In this document: piece after piece, positions 1 to 10,600 of the stretch
How positions within the stretch are numbered: position 1 is the first letter of the stretch
How the letters are laid out: every line of letters starts with the position of its first letter
Source: a virus
Virus record (IMG/VR): IMGVR_UViG_3300023179_000566
Span: 1 to 21,922 of that record
DNA length: 21,922 nucleotides
Direction: 5' to 3' (one strand)
Notes under the pieces: model-generated
Database searches by the model: none
Seen by the model: only the letters and a program-made list of their open reading frames with translations
Told to the model about the DNA's origin: nothing
Made by a program: the position numbers and the translations under genes

Positions 1-842
1 GCAGCTGCTGTAGCACTGTTTCCAGCAGCAGTTGCTGAATTAGCTGCAGTAGTTGCACTAGTAGAAGCTGAACTAGCACTTCCTGCAGCATTAGTAGCTG
101 AAGTAGCTGCTTCTGTAGCTTTAGTAGAAGCAGTACTAGCACTAGTAGCTGCTTCTGTAGCTTTAGTAGAAGCTACATTTGCACTTTGATTTGCTTCTGT
201 AGCTTTAGTAGAAGCATTACTAGCACTAGTAGCAGCTGCTGTAGCTGATCCAGAAGCCGCATCTCTAGCACTTTCTGCAGCTACTTTAGAAGCAGTAGAA
301 GCAGTAGAAGCAGTTTCTGCATTAGTAGCATATGTTGAAGCATTACTAGCACTATTAGCAGCTGCTGTAGCACTGTTTCCAGCAGCAGTTGCTGAATTAG
401 CTGCAGTAGTTGCACTAGTAGAAGCTAAACTAGCACTTCCTGCAGCATTAGTAGATGAAGTAGCTGCTTCTGTAGCTTTAGTAGAAGCAGTACTAGCACT
501 AGTAGCTGCTTCTGTAGCTTTAGTAGAAGCTGCAGTTGCACTTTGATTTGCTTCTGCAGCTTTAGTAGAAGCAGTACTAGCACTACTAGCAGCTGCTGTA
601 GCTGATCCAGAAGCCGCATCTCTAGCACTTTCTGCAGCTACTTTAGAAGCAGTAGAAGCAGTAGAAGCAGTTTCTGCATTAGTAGCATATGTTGAAGCAT
701 TACTAGCACTAGTAGCAGCTGCTGTAGCACTGTTTCCAGCAGCAGTTGCTGAATTAGCTGCAGTAGTTGCACTAGTAGAAGCTGAACTAGCACTTCCTGC
801 AGCATTAGTAGCTGAAGTAGCTGCTTCTGTAGCTTTAGTAGA
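1..842 (-). repeat. 357-bp tandem repeat (119 residues, 17 heptads) in the fibre gene
   Basis: The same codons recur at exactly 357-bp spacing. The GCTGCTGTAGCACTGTTTCC block starts at 4, 361 and 718 on the plus strand, and the STKATEAATS block starts near 842, 485 and 128. Two full copies (842-486 and 485-129) and part of a third are present, and the array continues past the left edge. Stretches such as 241-300 versus 598-657 are identical, while others differ at a few bases. Each unit divides into 17 heptads of the type SATxAAx, so 21 bp is the inner period. Because the array reaches the edge, the copy number is unknown and a short-read assembly may have collapsed it. Confidence 0.95.
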
Positions 843-2315
843 AGCATTAGATGCTGCTGTTTCTGCATTAGTTTTTGCAACTATAGAAGAATCTTTTGCA
901 GTTTCTGCTCCTGCTTGTGCAAGAAGTGCGGCAGTTTTTGCAGCTATAGAAGAATCTTTTGCAGTTTCTGCTCCTGCTTGTGCAAGAAGTGCAGCAGTTT
1001 TTGCAGCTATAGAAGAATCTTTTGCAGTTTCTGCTCCTGCTTGTGCAAGAAGTGCAGCAGTTTTTGCAGCTATAGCATCTGAAGCACTTTGTGCAGAATT
1101 AGCTGCATTTTGAGCAGAATTTAATGTATTTCCATAAGTTTCTTGTAAATCACTTACTTTATCAATTAAACCAGTTCCTGCTGAATCAATTAAATTAATT
1201 CTAGCCCTTAAATCTGCATATAATTGCGTTTCTGTAATTTTATTTGTTAGTGCTGTTAATAATGTAGTTACATCTTGGCTAGTAGTTACATTTCCCAATG
1301 ATAGTGGTGTAACGCTTTCTATACCATCATTACTTTTATATGATATCCATATATACCAGTTAGTACTAGGATTAGTGGCTATACTTGTAGTAATGCCTTT
1401 AAACTCAGTTATTTTAATAGTATCTAGAAATGTAGGAACATAAGTACCGGTGCGTACTCTTCCATATACTACTGTAGTAGAGTGTCCATGACCTTGAATA
1501 TATGTAGGTAATTCTGGCAAAGTAATAAATATATAACTTACACCAGCAGTTAATGCTCCAGTAGTATTAAAATTAGGATTAGGAGGTGGTGTAGTATCTG
1601 TAATTAAATTTCCAGTTTTAATTATTGAATAATCTATAGTATAAGTATTATTATTTTTTATAGCTGTTAGAGTAAACTTTTCATTTCTTGAAATCCAAGC
1701 ATTTGCAGCAGATTGACTAAGTGTTATTACACCTGTTACACTATTTATAGTTAATTTTAATCCATTTTTTGTAACTGATCTGTTAGCTCCATCTGTTATT
1801 CCATTAACAACACCATATATAACATTAGTTAATAAAGCAATACCATTATATAATTCTAATGTATTTGCAGCTGTTGGTAATATATAATTATTTCCGCTTT
1901 GATCAGATTCTATAATATCATTATTTCTTGTAATTCTTAAATTAATACCTGTATATTTTTTAGAAATTGTTATTGGCAAAGAATTATATGTTATATTTTG
2001 ATAAGTTAAACTAGCTGTTATAGTTGCACTATCTCCAGCTAATTGTGTAGCTTGTAGTGTAAGAACATTATTAGATATAGAAAGAGTAGTTCCAGGAGTT
2101 AAACCTATTACAGTAAATGTAACTGTGCCTACTAAAATACCCCCCAATACTGCGGTTATTTTTACATTAGCTGGATCAGCTGTAACTATATCCGTGCCAT
2201 AATTAAATTCTTGTACAGGTGCTGCTAAAGTAATATAATTAGTTGCAACACCTAATACCCTGGGATTTAAAACTTGTAGTGCTAAATCTCGTGAATTAAG
2301 TATAGTAGTTGACAT
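1..2315 (-). CDS. Tail-tip / side tail fibre protein, 5' part only (runs off left edge)
   Basis: The frame opened by ATG at 2313-2315 stays open to base 1, giving 771 complete codons without a stop. The start overlaps the hub gene's stop (TAATG) and has AGGAG about 10 nt upstream. Residues 1-250 are beta-rich, Ig-like sequence. Residues about 250-340 resemble the FN3 module of gpJ-type tail fibres: a TPPPNP entry, then PELPTYIQGHGHS, then SYKSNDGIES. Residues about 350-400 look like a coiled coil containing ITETQLYADLRARINLID, a pattern I associate with phage tail-tip proteins. From about residue 410 the protein is Ala/Ser/Thr/Asn heptads, first three 21-residue repeats and then 119-residue repeats, similar in style to the lambda Stf shaft. 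It probably forms a trimeric fibre carrying a receptor-binding tip. That tip lies beyond the window. Fibre identity is well supported; side versus central fibre is not. Confidence 0.85.
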   Translation of the reverse strand, partial: MSTTILNSRDLALQVLNPRVLGVATNYITLAAPVQEFNYGTDIVTADPANVKITAVLGGILVGTVTFTVIGLTPGTTLSISNNVLTLQATQLAGDSATITASLTYQNITYNSLPITISKKYTGINLRITRNNDIIESDQSGNNYILPTAANTLELYNGIALLTNVIYGVVNGITDGANRSVTKNGLKLTINSVTGVITLSQSAANAWISRNEKFTLTAIKNNNTYTIDYSIIKTGNLITDTTPPPNPNFNTTGALTAGVSYIFITLPELPTYIQGHGHSTTVVYGRVRTGTYVPTFLDTIKITEFKGITTSIATNPSTNWYIWISYKSNDGIESVTPLSLGNVTTSQDVTTLLTALTNKITETQLYADLRARINLIDSAGTGLIDKVSDLQETYGNTLNSAQNAANSAQSASDAIAAKTAALLAQAGAETAKDSSIAAKTAALLAQAGAETAKDSSIAAKTAALLAQAGAETAKDSSIVAKTNAETAASNASTKATEAATSATNAAGSASSASTSATTAANSATAAGNSATAAATSASNASTYATNAETASTASTASKVAAESARDAASGSATAAASSASTASTKAAEANQSATAASTKATEAATSASTASTKATEAATSSTNAAGSASLASTSATTAANSATAAGNSATAAANSASNASTYATNAETASTASTASKVAAESARDAASGSATAAATSASNASTKATEANQSANVASTKATEAATSASTASTKATEAATSATNAAGSASSASTSATTAANSATAAGNSATAA
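897..1085 (-). repeat. 63-bp tandem repeat, three copies, in the fibre gene
   Basis: Three in-frame units, 1085-1023, 1022-960 and 959-897, each encode 21 residues around the core AAKTAALLAQAGAETA. The last two units differ by one base in the part I compared (GCGGCA versus GCAGCA on the plus strand); the first differs at its N-terminal end, reading ASDAI in place of KDSSI. A fourth, degenerate start (KDSSIVAKTNAETA) follows before the 357-bp array. Each unit is three heptads, so copy-number change would keep both the reading frame and the coiled-coil register. Confidence 0.93.
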
Positions 2316-3817
2316 TAAACTAATACTCCTATTGTTACTAAACCTGTTAGCCAATCTCTAACGATTGAATAAACAAGTCCTTTTTTACCACTACTTAAAT
2401 TAAATCTATTAGATTTAATAGTAACTATATCTCCTAATTGTACAAAAATAAATTGTGGTAAGTAAGTAGCTGTTATTAAAAATCGTTGTATACCCCATAA
2501 ACTAGATCGTTTTTGAGCCTCTACTTGGGCTTCACTAGTAATTAATAGTTGAGTTACTTCTTCATTTACTAAACCTGTATCTCTATATAATAATTGTTCT
2601 GCTGTTAAAGTATTTGTAGTATATAAATATTCTTCTTGAAAATTACTTGCAGGATTTACACCACCTGCTACAGTTTGTTGTACAGTATAGTTTTTACAAT
2701 AAGCAAGTTTAATAACAGGTTTTACTGGAAATGTTTCGCTTATTGATAATGAATTTACTACCATATAATCATCTGTTAGTTCCCATTTACTAGTTTCAGT
2801 AGGTGCTTTTAATTCTATTAATCTTAATTTACTTGTACTAACTTGATAATTAGATATATTTGTTCCTGTAATAGATATATTTGTACATATTAAACCTGCA
2901 TTTATACTTTTTGCTAATTGGTTACATATATCTAATATATTTAATCTTTGATTACAATATATTCCTACTTTACTACTATTAGTTATATTTGAAAAATCTA
3001 TTTCTGAACTAGTAAAAGCATTAGCTACATTAGTAGTATAATTTTGAACTATAATTTTAATTAGTTCAGGTACAGTACATAAATTTATAGCATTGGTTCT
3101 AGCCGAACAAGTAATAGTTCCTACTGGATTACTAATTGTTTCAAATTCGCCTTTATTTAAATATTTAATTATATCTATTGGTATACCATTATCGCGTACT
3201 TCTATAATATTTTCTATTACTCCATCATGAACTTTATATATTTTGCCAGTATTACCTGTACTACCATTATCTACATATAGTGGCTGAAAATTAAAAACTT
3301 CTCCAAATAGTAGTGGTACTACATTTTCTTTAGCAGTACTATTACTTTCACTATAATTTAGTTGTTGTAATAGTTTAGTCTTTAATACATCATTTAATCT
3401 TTGCATTTTATCTACTAGAGAAAGACTAAGAGTATTTTCACCATTAGATATTAGGTCTTCAACTAATCCATCAAAAATTAATACAAAATCATTTTTAATC
3501 CAACTAGGATCGCCAAGATATATTTTTACAGGTCTTTTTTTCCAAGTATAATTAAGTAAAATATCTATATGACCGCCAGTATTATCCAATTCTACAGTTC
3601 CATAGCTTATGGAAATATTTGCTTCTGCTGAAAGTGATTCTGTAAAATTTAGTCCACTTTTAATAATAGATATATATTCAGGACTATATGGCATACTAGA
3701 AAAATAAAAAGTGGTATTCTGATTATTTGAATCTGTAACCTCTGTAATATCTAATAATATACATTTTATATGGCTAGATGAATTTAACCAACTAATTATT
3801 TGACTAACTGTTTTCAA
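2315..3817 (-). CDS. Tail tip hub-like (baseplate hub / tail-associated) protein
   Basis: This 500-residue protein sits between the distal tail protein and the fibre gene, the usual place of the tail-tip hub. It is beta-rich, with no signal peptide or membrane segment. A GDIVTIKSNRF segment near the C terminus, followed by the end DWLTGLVTIGVLV, resembles the last beta domain of phage hub proteins. The start is TTG at 3815-3817. An in-frame TAA lies directly before it and GGAG is 7 nt upstream, so an earlier start is impossible and a later ATG (residue 43) has less support. The gene begins 13 nt after the distal tail stop, and its last base is shared with the fibre ATG. Hub is assigned from position and overall look; I see no catalytic motif. 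Confidence 0.7.
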   Translation of the reverse strand: MKTVSQIISWLNSSSHIKCILLDITEVTDSNNQNTTFYFSSMPYSPEYISIIKSGLNFTESLSAEANISISYGTVELDNTGGHIDILLNYTWKKRPVKIYLGDPSWIKNDFVLIFDGLVEDLISNGENTLSLSLVDKMQRLNDVLKTKLLQQLNYSESNSTAKENVVPLLFGEVFNFQPLYVDNGSTGNTGKIYKVHDGVIENIIEVRDNGIPIDIIKYLNKGEFETISNPVGTITCSARTNAINLCTVPELIKIIVQNYTTNVANAFTSSEIDFSNITNSSKVGIYCNQRLNILDICNQLAKSINAGLICTNISITGTNISNYQVSTSKLRLIELKAPTETSKWELTDDYMVVNSLSISETFPVKPVIKLAYCKNYTVQQTVAGGVNPASNFQEEYLYTTNTLTAEQLLYRDTGLVNEEVTQLLITSEAQVEAQKRSSLWGIQRFLITATYLPQFIFVQLGDIVTIKSNRFNLSSGKKGLVYSIVRDWLTGLVTIGVLV

Positions 3818-3828
3818 TTATATTCTCC
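3815..3828 (-). promoter_or_regulatory. Ribosome binding site that fixes a TTG start for the hub gene
   Basis: On the minus strand GGAG (3828-3825) precedes TTG (3817-3815) by 7 nt. The triplet immediately before TTG is an in-frame TAA, which rules out a longer form. Confidence 0.7.
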
Positions 3829-3830
3829 AA

Positions 3831-4652
3831 TTACCAACCTATAATATCTAAAGATGTATTATAAAATCCATTAACAGCATACTCTAAACTATTGCTTTGA
3901 TTTCTACCATATATACTATAAGCTTGGGTTATTTCTGGATTAGAATTATTAGGAAATACGCAAATATACATAAAACCACTTAAACCCCATGTACGAAATA
4001 TACTAAGTAATTCTTTCCTAGAAGTTTCATTTATATAATTTAAATTAAAATTCATACTTTCTGTTATAGGTCTACGATCTATATAAATATTTCCGCTACG
4101 TGTAATAATTACTTCACTAGCATCATTACTACCTAATGTAATTCCTCTTTCTACTTGTTGTGAACTTTCCCAATACTTTCCACAAATTATTCTACTACAA
4201 TCAATAGTACTTGTACCATTTACTAGTATAATATCCATTTTTCTAATATTAGTATATGTAGTAGTTAACCAAACACTAGTTTTAGTAGCTCCACCAAATA
4301 TAAAATCAGTATAAGTTGAAGTAGTATTACCATTTTGTAAAACTATACTTTTACCAGTACATGCTGATAAATTAGAAGTTTCTTCTACTTTATTATTATT
4401 AACATCATACAATATAATTTTAATTGTAGCTCCACTTACTAAATTAGTTGCTGGTAAAGCTATACTATTTATTATTTGATTACTGCTCCAAGTAATAGTA
4501 TAAGTTACTCCAGTAGTACCAGTGTTTCTATGAACAAGAGTTTTTTGATTTGTTTTTAAATTATCTGTACTAAATCCACTGGCTGTACTAGTTGCTGTAA
4601 TTGATGAAGCTAAATCTGCAACATTATTATAAATTATACGGATATTTGCCAT
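3831..4652 (-). CDS. Distal tail (Dit)-like protein
   Basis: The protein is 273 residues from ATG 4650-4652 and lies directly after the tape measure, where siphoviruses encode the distal tail ring. The N-terminal half (ITWSSNQIINSIALPATNL, then ATIKIILYD) looks like a jelly-roll or discoidin-like beta-sandwich, often carbohydrate-binding. The C-terminal half, with RRPITESMNFNLNYI and LLSIFRTWG, looks like the structural ring part. The open frame extends to a GTG at 4691, but the ATG at 4652 has GGAG 5 nt upstream and begins MANIRIIYNN, so I prefer it. The tape measure stop is 47 nt upstream and the hub TTG is 13 nt downstream. Dit is inferred from gene order and domain look, not from a specific motif. 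Confidence 0.65.
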   Translation of the reverse strand: MANIRIIYNNVADLASSITATSTASGFSTDNLKTNQKTLVHRNTGTTGVTYTITWSSNQIINSIALPATNLVSGATIKIILYDVNNNKVEETSNLSACTGKSIVLQNGNTTSTYTDFIFGGATKTSVWLTTTYTNIRKMDIILVNGTSTIDCSRIICGKYWESSQQVERGITLGSNDASEVIITRSGNIYIDRRPITESMNFNLNYINETSRKELLSIFRTWGLSGFMYICVFPNNSNPEITQAYSIYGRNQSNSLEYAVNGFYNTSLDIIGW

Positions 4653-4661
4653 AGCTACTCC
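4650..4661 (-). promoter_or_regulatory. Ribosome binding site that fixes the Dit-like start
   Basis: GGAG (4661-4658 on the minus strand) lies 5 nt before ATG 4652-4650. This favours the 273-residue form over the 286-residue form that starts at GTG 4691. Confidence 0.65.
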
Positions 4662-4699
4662 AATAAAATTAGTGCCGCAATATAGCAGCACTATACTTT

Positions 4700-7600
4700 C
4701 TACTTAATACTAACTTTATTTTGTAATCTAGTAGCTTGAGCACTTTTACTAATACTGTCTATTACTGCTTGTGCAATTTCTTCAGTATTTCTATTAGTTG
4801 CATTTGCATTAATTACTGCACCATTTGCAACAGTTTGTTCTAAGCTATCAATTTTTTGATTTAATCTCTGTATTTCTAATAACATTTCTCTATTATAGAT
4901 ATTTGTATTATTAGTTGTTGTCATTAATTTAAAATTATCGGCTGCGGGTATTATGCGTTCACCTTTGTGTACTTGTGCTACCATATCTTTAGACACATAG
5001 TTAGTACCTGCAGCAAATGATCCACCAACAGTTATACCTTTACCACCTTGGACTAAATATTGCTCTATTAATTGCGCTGTAGTTTTGCTGCTATTATCAA
5101 TACTTTCTAAAAATTTATTGCTGTCTTTTAATTCTAATAATTGTTTTTCTGCATCGGTTAATTGGGTAGACAAGGTGCCTTCTACACTATCAATTATACT
5201 TAGTATGGTATTCAAATCAACAGTATATTGTGCACCACTGGCATATAAACTTCTGGATAAGTTTAAGAAACGATCTGTGGCTCCAGTAAGTTTACTTATA
5301 GCGTCGCTTCTTATTTTAATTTCTTCAGGCGTTACAGCTGCTTTATTAATTGTTGCTAATAATTGTTCAACATTAGTTTTGGCTAGTGCATATTGTTGTA
5401 TAGTATTAAGAGTAGATTGATCACCAAGTAAAAGATTAGCTTTATAATCTTTTAAAACTTGTATTTGACTTTTTAAAGTATCTATAACACTTTTCAAACT
5501 ATTTTCTAAAGCTTTAGTTGTATTAACAAAGTCTTGTGTTCTAAATATTTGTCGCTTTAATTCTCTATTACTTTCATCTAGTTTATCAATTTCTTTTTCT
5601 CGTAACTCTAGCTGTGTCATAGTTAGTTTTGCTAGTTCTTCTTCTAAACTAGTGCGTTCTTCTGCTATTTTTTCCTGGATTTTAGTACTTTCTATAAAAT
5701 CTTTTTGTAAATTTAATAGTGAGCCAAGCAGTTCTTCACCACCTTTTCCAAGACCTTCAATACTTTTAACTAATGCTGCAAACTCTTTACGTGTATCTAC
5801 AGACTCTATGCCTAATCCAGGAAATTTTAAACTTAGTCGTGCTAGTTCTTCTCCTACTGCTTTACTAATAGGAGCAATTCGTTCTGCTTCTGTTAAAAAG
5901 TTTTCTCTAAAATATTGTGTTTTAGATATGAAGTTATCAAAACCATCAGCTGCTTTTATTAGTGCTTCCGTAACATCATAATTTTTAGAAATATCAACAC
6001 CAGTAATACCTATATTACGTATTTGTTGATTGACTTTTTCTGCATTATCTACAACACGAATTACTGTTTCTAGTAATCCTTCACCAAAATCAGCATATTT
6101 TTCAAAACTTTGAAATACTGCTAGGGTAGCGTCATCAAGTATTGAGCTAATAACACTTTCTACTTCTTTAGCTAGTGCTTCTCCGCTCAAACCTTTTAAG
6201 GTTATTTTTAAATCTTTTATTTCGAACTTACTTAATATATCTTTTACACCTTGCTCTGTATTAGTTCCGGTTTTAACTGCTAAATCAGTTAATAATGTTT
6301 GTGCATTACTAAAAATATCGGTAAAAAACTTTGTTATATCACTACTAGTTTGTCTAACATTTTTATCTATATATGTTTTAGTACTACCACCTAAACCTAA
6401 AAATCCACTCTTTTTAACTGTACGCTGAACTTCTTCATAAAAGTTAACAGCTCCTTGATTTACTCCACTAGCTAAATCACCAAATGAAGCATTAAGTAGT
6501 ATACCAGCATCTCTTATTTCAGTACTTGTACTACTACCAAATAATTGGCTAATACCTAAAAATCCTCCGCCAGTTTTAGTTCCTGTAGCAGTATCAAACA
6601 TGCTGCCTGTTCTTAAACCTTGTACATTGTAGAGTCGTTTAGCAGTTTGATTTATACCACTATCAATAGATTTTAATGTATTAAGTATTTTATTATCATA
6701 GCTTAAACCATCTACACTAGTTTCTTTAATACGTTCTAAACTTTTAGCTATGCTTTCACTTTTGGCCTCAGTATCACCAAAAACGCCACGACGTACTTGT
6801 ACTTCTTTTCCAGTACTATCATAGCCCATAGCAGTACCTTGTACTTTTTGTTGCTGTTCAGCTGTAGGTACAAATGCTGGTTTGCTACTACTACCACGAC
6901 CAAGTAAAGCGTATAAAGTAGCAATTAATCCAACTGCAACAGCTGTTCCGGCTATAGGACCAAGATCTCTAATACTTTTACCAAATATATCAGTTGCATA
7001 GGCTCCCATACGCTCTAGTGTACCACCAATTGTAACTGCAGTTTTTTGACCTTCTACAGTCGCACTTACAGCAGCTGATTTTATATCAGCTGCCATTTCA
7101 ATAAATTTTTGAGTTATTCTAACAATATGTATAGCTCTTTCAACTGCTGCAAAAGCTTTATAGGCTGTTGTTTTTTCTTTAAATAGTTTTTTAGTATCTC
7201 CTATTATTTGAGCATTACCTTTTAACTCTGTTTCTTTATTTTTACTTATTTGTTTAGATTCAGCATCTAATATTTCTGTTCGTTTTTTACCTAGTTCATC
7301 TTTACTTTCATCTGAACTAGCTGTTGCTAATTGTTTAGCATTATCTATTAAATCAGATTGTATAGTTTTTAATGCATTAGATCCTTTTTCAGTTTCTTGA
7401 TAATTTTTTATTAATGTACTAGTAATATTACCTAACTTTTCTCCTGTAGTACCCATAGCACTAGCTAGTGCTTCTGCTAAAATTTGGGTTCTACTTGTTA
7501 GTTCATTTTGTTTTTCTTGTTCAATATTTTGTTTGCGCTGTATTTCTATTAATTGATTACGAGCATCTCTTTCACTAGTTATAATAAATAATCTATTCTG

Positions 7601-10600
7601 TAATAAAGTATTTTGTCTTTCTTGCTCCGCATTTACTGCCTGTAAATATGCATCTTCACCTTTAGTATCTTTTAAATACCTTAATTTTATTTCTGCTTCT
7701 TCTTTAGCCTTAGCAGCTGCTATTGCTGCATCATTAATTTGTTTTTGAGCTTCAAAATTAGATTTTTCTATATCCATTCTAGCTATTACATTAGTAGTAT
7801 ATTGTTTATCTAAATTATATAGTTCTGCTTTTGAAGTAAATTGTGCTCTAGCTATCTGCAGTCCTGCTTCTATTTCAGCATTTTCTTTTGCTATATTAGA
7901 GCTTTTAATCTCATACTTTTTACCTAGATCTAAAATTTCTTGATCTAGCTCTCTCTTTTTTATAGTAATGTTAAGATTATCTATCTCTGCGTTATTCTTT
8001 TTATCTGTTGCGTCTAATAATTGCTTTTGGTAGTTTGCTTCTTTTTCAGCCTGTTTATTTCCAGTATTCATAAATTTTTCACCAGCTTGTTCATAAGCTA
8101 GTTGTATAGTACTACGCTCAATAGCTTGTTTCTTACGTAATTGCTCTAACTCTAGTTGACCTTCTTGTTGAATTATTTCTTTAGTTGTAATACCTGCTAT
8201 AGATTGAATACTTCCTCTTCTAGAAATTAATAGTTGATTATAGTCATTTTCTAAACTCAATAATTTATTTTTATCAGCTAATTCTGCCCGTTGTTTTTGA
8301 ATAATTCCTTCAATTAATGTACTTTGTTTTTCAGATTCTTTTACAATTAAATTAGCATCTTGAGCAGCAAGCTTAGTTTGTACATTTTGTACAGCAGCTC
8401 TTGATTGTTTTGCAATTCTTTTAGGGTCTGTATCTACAGGTACAGATGCTTGATCTTCAGGACCTATAGGTACAGATTGTGATAATTCTGTTGCAGTTTT
8501 AAAAATATCTGCGGCTTTCATAGTACCACTAAGAACCTTAGCTATTATATCCGTAGCTACTTTTTGTTCATAAGCAAAACGTTTTTCTTCTTCTGTAGCA
8601 TTTTTATCTTGACTAATTCTTGAGTATTCCACAGAAGCACGTAAGGCAGATGTTTCAGCAGCTAGTAGCTCATTAGTTTTTATTAAATCAATATTTGTTT
8701 TTATAGCACTAATTTGTATATTTATTTCTTGTACTTTAATTCTAGTACTTTCTTCTACAGCTCGTTCACCACTTAATACTAGTGAATTAGCTTTTGCAAT
8801 ATTAATACTAGCTTGTTGCATAGCATTACCAGTTGCTTGTGCAATATATTTACTACCTTGTTCAAAAGCAATATCTAAGCCTTTTAAGAATAGTTCTCTG
8901 CCTCGATCTATTTTATCAGTAGGTAAATAATTTATTGCATTTTTATAAAGTTCTACTTGATCTTCTAGCTGCTTAGTAATTCGTTGTTGTGTTCTTTCGT
9001 CTCTTGTTAAAATTATTCTTCCAGGTGAATTTTTTTCTCTTTCCTCTGCTAGTTTCTTTTCTTTTAATCTGCTTTCATCTAATAATTGCTGATATTTTTT
9101 GAGTTCTCCTTCATAAGCTCTAATACCATTAGCTTGTTCTTTAAATCCTTGTTCTATTTCTACAAATTGTTTTACAAATTCTGGACCAAATAATGCTGCT
9201 TTTCTAGGATCTTTTGATAGTTCTTCAAATGCTGCCATAATACCTTTAGTACCACGATTCATAGCAGTTATCATACTATCAGCAAGTATTTGCATACTAT
9301 CCCCTAATTTAAATAGTGGATCAGTACTTGCAGTGCTTTGTAAAAATTCTTGATAACTTTTTAGTGCTTTATCACTAGCATCTCTAAAACTTTCTAAATC
9401 ACTTCTAAGTTTGTCTAATTCTTTTCTTGCTGATTCTAATAAACTAGTAAATCTTTCTCGAACACCCTCACCTAGTCTATTTAAAGCATCTTCTACAGTA
9501 CCTGCACTAAGATCTTTTACTTGTAGTAGTTCTTTAAATCTTTCTCTATATTTTTCATCAATATCACTACGACGTAAAAGATCTAGGGCACTAATTAATT
9601 GTTTGCTTAAACCTCTGGCAACTTTATCATCTATACCATAACCAAAAAAATCTTTAAATCCTTCTACAATTCTATCAAACCAACCAGTACTAGCCTCTTT
9701 AGCCAATTTAGCGTCTTGTACTAATCTTTTAGCACTATCACTAATTTCTGTAAAAGCATTACTAATTGCTATAGCTTGATCTGTTAAACTTTTAGCTAAT
9801 CCTGCTCTGTCTAATTCTGCAAGTGTACGTTTTGTGTTATCTACAGAATCATTAACAGAATCTAGGCTAGCATTAAATTTTTGTATTTGTTTTTCATTTT
9901 TACTAAATATAGCTTCAAATAAAGAAAATACTGTTGCTGCAATAGCTATACCTGTTAGTGCACCACCAACAGCGTTTAAACCTGATAGTAATTTTCCTGT
10001 TAATATAGCCCCAGCACCACGAGCTAATAGCATATTTTTTTCAAAATTAGACAAGGATAAATTAGCATTTTCTATATCTAGTTTTAGTAGTTGAAATGCT
10101 ATACCAATACCTAGTACACCTGCACGCATATTTGCAGTTTGTATTATACTATCTTTTGCACCTTGTTTTTTAATAGCTTGTAAATCTTTTTCGTATGATT
10201 GAGCTAATTTATTACTTTGAAGTGCTTTTTCCGCATCTGCTAAAGCTCTTTGTTTTACTGCGGAAAAATTTACTTCACCAGCTAGTTGTGTTTCTAGAGT
10301 ATTTATAAATTCTCGTTCCAATGCAATTCTTGTTTTTTCTTGCTCTGTTAATTTTCTATTACCACTAGTTACTTGTGTTACATAATCTGCATGTGCTATT
10401 TTTAATTCTGCTAGACTTTTTTGAGTTAATTCAAGTGGATTGTCTTGTAAAATTTGTTTAAATGCTGGTTGTGGAGTTAGTAGTGCTCCTTGAGGTGTAT
10501 TTGCAGCACTATTTTTATAAAATTCTAATATTTTCTTTTCTGCTTTATCAACGGCAGCAACTCTAGCATCAGCTGCATCTGTTGCAGATTTTATAGTATA

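Noticed and set aside
425-880. Leu/Gln-rich open frames (425-628, 638-880, minus strand)
   Set aside because: They are out-of-frame readings of the fibre gene's Ala/Ser/Thr repeat; the long open frame through the same bases has the sensible domain order and no stops.
1-1085. CRISPR array
   Set aside because: The repeats are contiguous coding heptads without unique spacers and stay in one open reading frame.
4689-4691. GTG start for a 286-residue distal tail protein
   Set aside because: The ATG 39 bases further in has GGAG at the right distance and begins a more typical N terminus.
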